Positions 1 through 6,213 of a stretch of DNA of 8,166 nucleotides are shown here, one piece after another. Both the position numbers and the translations under genes were made by a program. How positions within the stretch are numbered: position 1 is the stretch's first letter; each line of letters starts with the position of its first letter. Origin of the DNA: Candidatus Parepulonipiscium sp. PG-Nun2H_MBin03 (GTDB lineage: Bacteria > Bacillota > Clostridia > Lachnospirales > Cellulosilyticaceae); assembly GCA_001995005.1 (NCBI GenBank), contig MDJN01000011.1:1-8166 (forward strand), given 5' to 3'. The notes below the pieces were generated by a model. It made no database searches and was not told the DNA's origin. It worked only from the letters and a program-made list of their open reading frames with translations.

Positions 1-1140
1 GGTTTGATGCTTGCAACAGGGGCAAATGCTCAAATTGGAAAATTATTAGGAGAAGGCAAAGATACTGAGGCACGGCAGTTACTCTCGTTAACTTATGTAG
101 TTGGCATAATATTTGGTATAGCAGTAACAATATTTTTATATATATTTGCAGACCCGTTACTAAAAATGATTGGGGCAAACGCAGTGTTATATCCATATGC
201 GAAAGATTATTTATTAGCATTGACGCCATTTATGGGTTGTGCAATGTTGCAAATATATACACAATGCTTTTTTGTTACAGCTGGTAAACCTATGATAGGA
301 TTTATAGCGTGTGCAACTGGTAATGTGACAAATATAATACTAGATTATGTATTAATAGCTCAGTTAGACATGGGAGTTACGGGAGCGGCACTGGCAACTG
401 CTATAGCATTTTCAATAAGTGGATTAAGCGGTTTAATATATTTTTTAGTATGCAGAAAAGGAAGCTTATATATCTGCAAGCCTAAATGGAATTTAAAAAT
501 ATTTTTGAAATGTCTGCATAATGGAATGAGCGAATTTGTGACGCTATTATCTGCATCTGTTACAACTTTATTATTTAATGTAATTTTGATGGGGATAGCA
601 GGTGAAAATGGCGTTGCAGCGATTAGTGTTATAATGTATGTGCAAATGATACAATCCGCAATTTATATGGGATATGCAACAGGGATATCACCTATTATAA
701 GTTATAAATTTGGTGAGCAATCTTATTCGCAACTAAAACTAGTAAATAAGATTAGCTTTAAAACTATAGGAGTATTATCTATAATTACGATAGCACTTTC
801 TATGATATTTGCTGAGGCTGCAGTAGGAGTGTTTATTTCACCAGAGAGTGAAACATTTGTTATGACAGTTAAGGGCTTTCGTATATATTCATTAGCTTAT
901 ATTACAATGGGATTTAATATATTTATATGTGCAATGTTTACAGCACTTTCAAACGGAAAGGTATCGGCTATTATATCGTGTTTAAGGACATTAGTGTTTA
1001 TTGTAATTGCTCTAGTTACGCTACCATTTATTTTGGGCATTAACGGAGTATGGGTGGCAGTTCCATTAGCAGAGGCGTTAGGAGTGATAGTAGCAATTTC
1101 ATATTTCAAACGGTACAAAAATATTTATAATTACTATTAG
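1..1140 (+). CDS. MATE family multidrug/Na+ (or H+) antiporter, 5'-truncated by window edge
   Basis: This is an integral membrane exporter of the MATE family (MepA/NorM-like), which extrudes cationic drugs and metabolites in exchange for Na+ or H+. The reading frame is open from base 1, giving 379 visible residues. Full-length relatives are about 440-460 aa, so roughly 60-80 N-terminal residues (about the first two membrane helices) lie outside the window. The visible part begins in the conserved small-residue/KLLGEGK loop of the first half. A typical N-x-x-LDYVLI...GVTGAALAT stretch lies at visible residues 111-134. The second six-helix bundle starts near residue 174 (NGMSEFVTLLSASVTTLLFN). 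The rest is a series of hydrophobic segments ending in a short basic tail. The ATG at base 7 is internal, not the start. The TetR-type gene 15 nt downstream suggests local control of efflux. The family call is firm; the substrate cannot be told. Confidence 0.93.
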   Translation, partial: GLMLATGANAQIGKLLGEGKDTEARQLLSLTYVVGIIFGIAVTIFLYIFADPLLKMIGANAVLYPYAKDYLLALTPFMGCAMLQIYTQCFFVTAGKPMIGFIACATGNVTNIILDYVLIAQLDMGVTGAALATAIAFSISGLSGLIYFLVCRKGSLYICKPKWNLKIFLKCLHNGMSEFVTLLSASVTTLLFNVILMGIAGENGVAAISVIMYVQMIQSAIYMGYATGISPIISYKFGEQSYSQLKLVNKISFKTIGVLSIITIALSMIFAEAAVGVFISPESETFVMTVKGFRIYSLAYITMGFNIFICAMFTALSNGKVSAIISCLRTLVFIVIALVTLPFILGINGVWVAVPLAEALGVIVAISYFKRYKNIYNYY

Positions 1141-1155
1141 AAAGGAAAACAATAC

Positions 1156-1740
1156 ATGAATGATACAAAAGCAAAAATATTTTCAGTTATGTACAATTTA
1201 ATGGCAGAACAGGGATATGAAAAAACTTCTACAAACCAGATATGTGAATTAGCAGGAATAAAAAAACCGACATTGTACTATTATTTTAAAAATAAAGAAG
1301 ATTTATTAATAGAATTTATAAAATACTACCTTTTAGGAGATGTGAATAAACCAACACTAAAAAATATAATAAAGACAAAAGAGCAAGTGATAGAATATAC
1401 GTATAATATGGGTAGTACTGCGATATCATTCACCAATTCAAATCCGTTACAAAAACAGGTGCTTGCCGAAATTAGAATATTAGAAAAGAGAATGCCTAGT
1501 GTAAAAGAAACAACCGCACTGTTAATAAAAGAGTTCCGCAAAGAGTTCTTAGAACTTATTGAACTTGCAAAAGAACTAGGAGCTATTAATAAAAAGCTTG
1601 ATACACATACGATTTGCATATTAATTGAAACTATATTTGAAGGAATTGACAGTACTATTTTATACTATTCAGATGAAACAAGTGAGCTTGAACTGATAAA
1701 AGCTTGGGAACAGTTTGTAGAGTTATTAATGGAAAAATAA
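1156..1740 (+). CDS. TetR/AcrR family transcriptional regulator
   Basis: This is a 194-aa, probably dimeric, ligand-responsive DNA-binding repressor. The N-terminal helix-turn-helix spans about residues 6-52 and has the classic TetR pattern, with the recognition-helix region ELAGIKKPTLYYYFKNKEDLL at 31-51. The remaining 140 residues are the variable helical ligand-binding and dimerisation domain, which does not reveal the ligand. The ATG at 1156 is preceded by AGAAAGGAAAAC, a usable ribosome binding site 6-10 nt upstream, and starts 15 nt after the MATE stop. The usual inference is that it represses its own operon, including the exporter, and is released by an exported compound. The operator would be upstream of the MATE gene, outside the window. 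No separate promoter is obvious in the 15-nt gap. The family assignment is secure and the regulatory target is inferred. Confidence 0.92.
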   Translation: MNDTKAKIFSVMYNLMAEQGYEKTSTNQICELAGIKKPTLYYYFKNKEDLLIEFIKYYLLGDVNKPTLKNIIKTKEQVIEYTYNMGSTAISFTNSNPLQKQVLAEIRILEKRMPSVKETTALLIKEFRKEFLELIELAKELGAINKKLDTHTICILIETIFEGIDSTILYYSDETSELELIKAWEQFVELLMEK

Positions 1741-1760
1741 ATAATTTAGGTGGTAAAAGA

Positions 1761-2459
1761 ATGAGATTACAAAAATATTTAGCCGATGCGGGAGTGGCAT
1801 CAAGAAGAAAATGTGAGACATTTATACTAGATGGTAGAGCTAAGGTAAATGGCAAAGTTATAACAGAATTAGGAGTAAAGGTGGAAGAAGGGGACAGCGT
1901 AGAATTTGATGGAAAACTTGTTAAGTTAATTGACACAAAATATTATTATATGTTAAATAAACCGGTAGGTTATATTACTAGTGTAACAGATGACAGAGGA
2001 AGAAAAACTGTACTAGACCTATTGCCTGATAATAAGCATAGAGTATATCCTGTAGGGCGACTAGACTATAAAACATCAGGGATTTTGCTATTAACTAATG
2101 ATGGAGATTTTGCGTATAAACTAACGCACCCAAAGCATATTATTACGAAAACATATATAGTAAAGGTTGAAGGTATTTTATCAGATGGGGCAATAAATGA
2201 ATTAATAAATGGAGTGCAAATTTATGATTATGTTACAAAACCAGCTAAAGTAGCAAAAATTAATCAGACTGATAATTCTACAACGTTACAAATTGTTATA
2301 TCAGAAGGGAAAAATAGGCAAATCCGCAAGATGTGTAATGCAGTTGGTGCAGATGTATTATCACTAAAAAGAGTGGCTATAGGTAATATCACTTTAAATG
2401 ATTTGCCCATAGGTAAAATGCGCCCTTTAACTGCAGATGAGATAAAACATTTCCAATAA
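1761..2459 (+). CDS. rluB: S4-domain rRNA pseudouridine synthase, RluB/RsuA family
   Basis: The 232-aa enzyme converts specific uridines of rRNA to pseudouridine. An S4 RNA-binding domain (MRLQKYLADAGVASRRKCE, about residues 1-60) is followed by the RsuA/RluB catalytic domain. The signature GRLDYKTSGILLLTNDGDF (99-117) contains the catalytic aspartate, Asp102. The family motif EGKNRQIRKM lies at 182-191, followed by LKRVAIG at 202-208. The start at 1761 is chosen because it begins the S4 motif directly and follows an AGGTGG ribosome binding site at 1748-1753. The frame also extends upstream to a TTG at 1704, inside the TetR gene, but those 19 residues look unrelated. The TetR stop is 20 nt upstream, so co-transcription is likely. 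The sequence resembles the RluB branch (23S rRNA helix 89 uridine in known members) more than RsuA (16S), but length and motifs do not settle it. No clear terminator follows. Confidence 0.92.
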   Translation: MRLQKYLADAGVASRRKCETFILDGRAKVNGKVITELGVKVEEGDSVEFDGKLVKLIDTKYYYMLNKPVGYITSVTDDRGRKTVLDLLPDNKHRVYPVGRLDYKTSGILLLTNDGDFAYKLTHPKHIITKTYIVKVEGILSDGAINELINGVQIYDYVTKPAKVAKINQTDNSTTLQIVISEGKNRQIRKMCNAVGADVLSLKRVAIGNITLNDLPIGKMRPLTADEIKHFQ

Positions 2460-2504
2460 CATCCTAATGAAAAGGGTACGAGGGTATAGTATAATATAAT
2501 TAAT

Positions 2505-2532
2505 TTAACTGTTAATAGGCTGAGCGTATAAT
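2505..2532 (+). promoter_or_regulatory. Putative sigma-A promoter of ftsH
   Basis: In the 100-nt gap between rluB and ftsH, TTAACT (2505-2510, 4 of 6 matches to TTGACA) lies 16 bp before a perfect TATAAT (2527-2532). Transcription would begin near 2539, about 20 nt before the ftsH ATG and just upstream of its AAGGAGGT ribosome binding site (2549-2556 region). Two further TATAAT hexamers occur in the gap (2490-2495 and 2541-2546). The last has an extended TGA in front, but a start from it would fall inside the ribosome binding site. In such A+T-rich DNA chance matches are common. Confidence 0.45.
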
Positions 2533-2559
2533 AATATTGATATAATACAAGGAGGTTCT

Positions 2560-4272
2560 ATGAGCAAAAAAGCTTGGATTTTAGCAATGGTTATTTGTTT
2601 TGGGGCAGTGATGGGTATAATTCTAACTGATGTAGATGAAGTGGAACAAATACCTTATACGCAATTTATAACGTTGATGGAGAACCAATCGGTGGCAGAT
2701 GTTACTATTAGCCAAGACGCACAAATAGAATTTAGTTTATTAGAAGCTGAGCAAAGATATACTACAGAAAATCCACGTACAGATAATTTCAAAGAAATGT
2801 TATTATTAAACGGAATTGCAGTAAATGAGAAAAACACCTCCGCACAAGTCGCACTAATACAGTATATGTTTGGAACGATTATATTTGTTGGTGTATTTTT
2901 TGTTGTATTTCGACATGCAAAAAATAGTCGTTCGACAGGATTTAACGTAAAGGCTATAGAAGTAAATAATTTGAAAATGGATTTTTCAGATATAGCAGGA
3001 AATGTAGAAGCGAAAGAGCAAGTTGAAGATATAGTAGATTTTATAAAAAATCCATATAAATACGAAGAAGTGGGTGCGAAAATGCCTAGGGGCTTAATAT
3101 TTTATGGTCCACCAGGAACGGGCAAAACTATTATGGCAAAAGCTTTAGCAAAAGAAGCTGATGTACCTTTTTTTTCAGTTAATGGATCTGATTTTATGCA
3201 AATGTATGTAGGGGTTGGGGCAAGCAGAATTCGTGACTTGTTTAAAGAGGCAAGAAAGAGTGAAAAGGCAGTAATATTTATAGATGAAATAGATGCAATA
3301 GGAAAAATGAGATCGAACAATGCTGCTGGTTCTAGTGATGAAAAGGATCAAACTTTAAATGCACTACTAACTGAGATGTCGGGATTTAATAATACAGAAG
3401 GGATAGTGGTAATTGCTGCCACAAATAGACTAGAATTATTAGATGAGGCATTGTTACGGCCTGGGCGTTTTGATAGGCATATTCAAATAGGATACCCTGA
3501 TCAAGCTGCTAGAAAGATGATTTTATCGTTATATATTAAGAATAAACTGCTAGATGATACAGTTGATATAGATAGGTTAAGTGAGGAAACAATATATTTT
3601 ACAGGAGCTATGATTGAAAATTTGGTAAATGAGGCGGCGATACTTGCTGTAAAAGAGAATGTAAAAATATTAACAGCAAACCACTTTGATAAGGCGTTTT
3701 ACACAGTTATTGCAGGCAGCGAAAAGAAAGATAGAAGTAAAATTACTATAGAAGATAAAAAAATAACTGCATATCACGAGGCGGGACATGCATTGGTCAC
3801 TACGATAGTTGCACCTCAAAACAAGGTTAGTAAAGTGACTATAATACCTAGTACAAAAGGTGCTGGTGGATTTAGCATGAATATTGCAAAAGAGAAGATG
3901 TACCAAACCAAAGCAGATATATTGGCACAAGTAAAAATTGCACTTGCTGGCAGGGTTGCCGAAGAGATAATTTTTGGTTCTGAATATGTAACAACTGGGG
4001 CAAGTAACGATATAGAAAAGGCTACAACTTATATAAAAGATTATATTACTAAGTATGGCATGGATGATACGGTGGGTATGGTAAATTTAGACGTATTTGA
4101 CGAAAAGACGCATACGCTAGACAGAACGAAAGAGCTGATGAAACAACTTTATGATGATACTATGAAAATATTAGAAGAAAATAAGGATAATCTAGACTTA
4201 TTAGCAAATGAATTAATTCATAAAGAGACACTAAACCAACAACAAATTGATGAATTACTGCGGAGTGCCTAA
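2560..4272 (+). CDS. ftsH: ATP-dependent zinc metalloprotease FtsH (short paralogue type)
   Basis: FtsH is a hexameric membrane-bound AAA+ protease that extracts and degrades misassembled membrane proteins and some regulators. The 570-aa product has a membrane helix at about 5-23 and an extracytoplasmic FtsH_ext-like domain at about 24-97 (IPYTQFITLM...). A second helix follows at about 99-118, then the AAA domain and the M41 protease domain. Visible motifs are Walker A GPPGTGKT (183-190), Walker B IFIDE with Asp242 and Glu243, and ATNR (287-290). The arginine fingers are Arg300 and Arg303 in LLRPGRFDR. The zinc site is HEAGH (His406, Glu407, His410) with the probable third ligand Asp484 in TGASNDIE. 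The pore loop reads MYVGVG, with Tyr216 where Phe is usual. The ATG follows a strong AAGGAGGT site. It is shorter than usual FtsH (about 600-650 aa), with a short C-terminal tail, and sits alone rather than beside tilS/hpt, as the main Firmicute ftsH often does. It may therefore be a second paralogue. Confidence 0.95.
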   Translation: MSKKAWILAMVICFGAVMGIILTDVDEVEQIPYTQFITLMENQSVADVTISQDAQIEFSLLEAEQRYTTENPRTDNFKEMLLLNGIAVNEKNTSAQVALIQYMFGTIIFVGVFFVVFRHAKNSRSTGFNVKAIEVNNLKMDFSDIAGNVEAKEQVEDIVDFIKNPYKYEEVGAKMPRGLIFYGPPGTGKTIMAKALAKEADVPFFSVNGSDFMQMYVGVGASRIRDLFKEARKSEKAVIFIDEIDAIGKMRSNNAAGSSDEKDQTLNALLTEMSGFNNTEGIVVIAATNRLELLDEALLRPGRFDRHIQIGYPDQAARKMILSLYIKNKLLDDTVDIDRLSEETIYFTGAMIENLVNEAAILAVKENVKILTANHFDKAFYTVIAGSEKKDRSKITIEDKKITAYHEAGHALVTTIVAPQNKVSKVTIIPSTKGAGGFSMNIAKEKMYQTKADILAQVKIALAGRVAEEIIFGSEYVTTGASNDIEKATTYIKDYITKYGMDDTVGMVNLDVFDEKTHTLDRTKELMKQLYDDTMKILEENKDNLDLLANELIHKETLNQQQIDELLRSA

Positions 4273-4305
4273 GGAGTGTAATTAATTTTACACTCCTATT
4301 ATTTT
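4273..4305 (+). terminator. Intrinsic terminator of ftsH
   Basis: Directly after the ftsH stop, GGAGTGTAA (4273-4281) pairs perfectly with TTACACTCC (4288-4296) across a 6-nt loop TTAATT, and the T-rich tract TATTATTTT follows at 4297-4305. The T tract is only on the plus-strand side, so this mainly ends ftsH. It abuts the stop codon of convergent rtcB (4299-4301). On the minus strand the same hairpin is followed by TTAGGCAC, which has no T run, so termination there would be weak. Confidence 0.88.
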
Positions 4306-5540
4306 GCCTTAAAGTTATAAATAGGCTTAATTATATTAATAATTTCTACTGTATCTTGAATGTTATCAATAATTTCTTGCATATTTTTATATACAAAACA
4401 GCTTTCATCAATTGTACTTTTTGTGACAGAATTGGTGTAAATTCCGGTCATAGAGTTTTTGAACATATTTAGAGTGACCTGATTTTTTGCTTCAGAACGG
4501 CTCATGATACGCCCAGCACCATGAGGGGCTGAATAGTTCCAATCGGGGTTACCTTTGCCACGAGCGATGATACTTCCGTCTTTCATATTCATAGGAATTA
4601 TTAAAATTTCTCCGGCTCTAGCAGAAATGGCTCCTTTTCTAAGAATTTTATCTTGCATATCTATATAATTATGCACTGTATCAAATGCTACATAATCATC
4701 TTGTGTATCCGCAAAATCAATCCGCCCTTTTAAAGATTTAATTATCTCATAAGCTATAGCTTTTCTATTCCAATATGCGTATTCTGTAGCAATCTGCATG
4801 TCATGTAGATAATCTTGCATAAATTGACCAGTTAAATATGCAAGTTCTTTATTCATACGAATATTATTAGAGTTTTGTTCTTTAATCTCCTTGATAGCAT
4901 CATTTATAAGATGAGTTTGATTGCTCTTTTGTAATTTGCGTATTACTGCTTCAACTTCTTTGCCTTGGCCATATTTATTCTCTCGTAGCATATCATAGGC
5001 TAATCCTTGGTAAAATTCTGCAATTTGCTTACCTAAATGGCGACTGCCTGAATGGATGGTTAAGTAAAAACGTTGTTGATTATCATAATTAACTTCGATA
5101 TAATGGTTTCCGCCGCCTAATGTACCTATAGATTTATCAGCACGCCCACGATTAATTGCGGTGCATTTTAATTCATCAAGTTGGATATTTTTTAAAAATT
5201 TATGATTTGTTTGTCTAATGCTTACCCCTGAGGGAATGACGGCATTAATTTTTTTGTCGAGTTCATTTATCCAATCAAAGCCTTTAGCAACTTTAATTGG
5301 TTCTACCCGTACTCCGCACCCAATATCAACGCCTACAAGATTTGGTACAATTTTATCTGTAATGGTCATTGTGGTGCCGATTGTGCACCCTTTTCCAACG
5401 TGTACATCAGGCATTATGGCGATTTTGCTATTTTCAGAGATTAGATTGTTGCACATTGTAATAATCTGGCTAATTGCCCCTTGCTCAATATTATCAGTAA
5501 AAACTTTTGCTGTACTATACTTCCCTTCTAACATTAACAT
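4299..5540 (-). CDS. rtcB: RNA-splicing ligase RtcB (3'-phosphate/5'-hydroxyl RNA ligase)
   Basis: RtcB joins RNA 2',3'-cyclic phosphate or 3'-phosphate ends to 5'-OH ends using GTP and Mn2+, repairing RNAs cut by stress-activated endonucleases. The 413-aa product has full family length. The metal and catalytic residues are all visible: Asp72 and Cys75 in GVDIGCG, Asn145-His146 in GGGNH, His163 in IHSGSR, His290 in VHNY, the RKGA motif at 301-304, and the guanylate-accepting His340 in APHGAGR. An N-terminal MPDVHVGKGCTIG signature lies at 43-55. I choose the ATG at 5540 because AAGGGAG (5549-5555) lies 8 nt upstream. A TTG at 5558 would add six residues but sits at the predicted transcription start. 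No rtcA or rtcR is adjacent. The gene is convergent with ftsH and divergent from the sigma-factor gene. Confidence 0.96.
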   Translation of the reverse strand: MLMLEGKYSTAKVFTDNIEQGAISQIITMCNNLISENSKIAIMPDVHVGKGCTIGTTMTITDKIVPNLVGVDIGCGVRVEPIKVAKGFDWINELDKKINAVIPSGVSIRQTNHKFLKNIQLDELKCTAINRGRADKSIGTLGGGNHYIEVNYDNQQRFYLTIHSGSRHLGKQIAEFYQGLAYDMLRENKYGQGKEVEAVIRKLQKSNQTHLINDAIKEIKEQNSNNIRMNKELAYLTGQFMQDYLHDMQIATEYAYWNRKAIAYEIIKSLKGRIDFADTQDDYVAFDTVHNYIDMQDKILRKGAISARAGEILIIPMNMKDGSIIARGKGNPDWNYSAPHGAGRIMSRSEAKNQVTLNMFKNSMTGIYTNSVTKSTIDESCFVYKNMQEIIDNIQDTVEIINIIKPIYNFKAK

Positions 5541-5562
5541 GACTTCAACTCCCTTCAAAAGT

Positions 5563-5591
5563 AGTATACCATGAGAGAGGAGTTAAAACAA
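5563..5591 (-). promoter_or_regulatory. rtcB promoter (extended -10 sigma-A type)
   Basis: Reading the minus strand, TTGTTT (5586-5591) lies 17 bp before TATACT (5563-5568). The -10 is preceded by TGG, giving the extended TGn element. A7/T4 tracts just upstream of the -35 resemble an UP element. The start point would be near 5556, leaving a leader of about 16 nt that contains only the AAGGGAG ribosome binding site. No sigma-54 type -24/-12 promoter, as used by E. coli rtcBA, is seen. Confidence 0.65.
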
Positions 5592-5607
5592 AATTTTTTT
5601 ACATAAG

Positions 5608-5634
5608 TGAAAGGTTATTGAGATATCTCGTGTA
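5608..5634 (+). promoter_or_regulatory. Putative ECF-type (autoregulatory) promoter of the sigma/anti-sigma operon
   Basis: TGAAAG (5608-5613) is followed after 15 bp by CGTGTA (5629-5634), about 40 nt before the sigma-factor ATG. This resembles the TGAAAC-N16-CGTA consensus of Bacillus ECF sigma factors such as SigW, although the -35 differs at its last base, the -10 is imperfect and the spacer is one base short. A perfect palindrome GAGATATCTC fills 5620-5629 between the two elements. No good sigma-A promoter is evident in the same 130-nt gap on this strand. Autoregulation is typical of ECF factors, so the call is plausible but rests on a short motif. Confidence 0.4.
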
Positions 5635-5673
5635 TATATAAGTGTAAGCACAAAATAACGAAAGGAGCTTGAC

Positions 5674-6213
5674 ATGGATGACAAAAGTATTTTACTTAAC
5701 ATGGCAAAAGGAGATGTTGCAAGTTATGAAGTTTTAATTGATAAATATACACGATATGTGGTAGCAATTATAAAAAGAATTGCTATTAATAACTTATCTA
5801 ACCAAGACATAGAGGAGATAACAGCGGATGTATTTATTAAGTTATGGGAAAATCGGGAGAAGTTAATTGCGGACTCGTTAAAAAAATATATGGCTATTAT
5901 AGCTAGAAATTTAACTTTAAATAGATTACGAAAAGTGAATAAGTTATGCGAATTAGATGAGGAGGAAAGCATAGACCTTGATACGCCTGAAAAAGAATTA
6001 ATACAAAAAGAGATGCAAACGATTTTATTAAATGCGATACTTAGTTTTTCAGAAATAGATAAGGAGATATTTATAAGAAGATTTTTTTATATGCAAAAAA
6101 TCACTGATATAGCCGAATGTATAGGAATACCTGAAAATACGGTGCATACTAAAATTGCACGGGGCAAGAAGAAATTAGAAAAATTACTATTGCAAAGAGG
6201 TGAAATTATATGA
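5674..6213 (+). CDS. ECF-type RNA polymerase sigma factor (sigma-70 family)
   Basis: This 179-aa two-domain sigma factor directs RNA polymerase to a small regulon when released from its anti-sigma partner. The sigma-2 domain is at about 18-88, including DIEEITADVFIKLWENREKL (45-64), which is polymerase-binding and -10 recognising. An acidic linker follows at 93-108 (ELDEEESIDLDTPEKE). The sigma-4 domain is at about 114-171, with the helix-turn-helix ITDIAECIGIPENTVHTKIARG (143-164) for -35 recognition. There is no sigma-1 or sigma-3 region, as expected for the ECF group. The ATG follows AAAGGAG (5661-5667) at 6 nt spacing. The stop TGA overlaps the ATG of the next gene (ATGA), a sign of translational coupling with its regulator. 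The inducing signal is unknown. Confidence 0.93.
   Translation: MDDKSILLNMAKGDVASYEVLIDKYTRYVVAIIKRIAINNLSNQDIEEITADVFIKLWENREKLIADSLKKYMAIIARNLTLNRLRKVNKLCELDEEESIDLDTPEKELIQKEMQTILLNAILSFSEIDKEIFIRRFFYMQKITDIAECIGIPENTVHTKIARGKKKLEKLLLQRGEII

Noticed and set aside
897..1118. Antisense open frames inside the MATE, TetR, ftsH, sigma and anti-sigma genes (this one as example)
   Set aside because: They lie wholly within well-supported genes on the other strand and show no ribosome binding site or family signature.
1704..1760. Upstream TTG extension of the pseudouridine synthase, overlapping the TetR gene
   Set aside because: The 19 extra residues do not fit the S4 domain, which starts exactly at the ATG at 1761 behind a good AGGTGG site.
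2460..2504. Terminator after the pseudouridine synthase
   Set aside because: No hairpin with a G+C-containing stem and T run is present; only weak TTAA/TTAA pairings are found.
5541..5558. TTG start extending RtcB by six residues
   Set aside because: It overlaps the ribosome binding site used by the ATG at 5540 and falls about at the predicted transcription start, leaving no leader for a ribosome binding site.
5218..5574. 118-codon open frame on the plus strand
   Set aside because: It is antisense to the highly conserved N-terminal part of rtcB, has no ribosome binding site and shows no recognisable domain.
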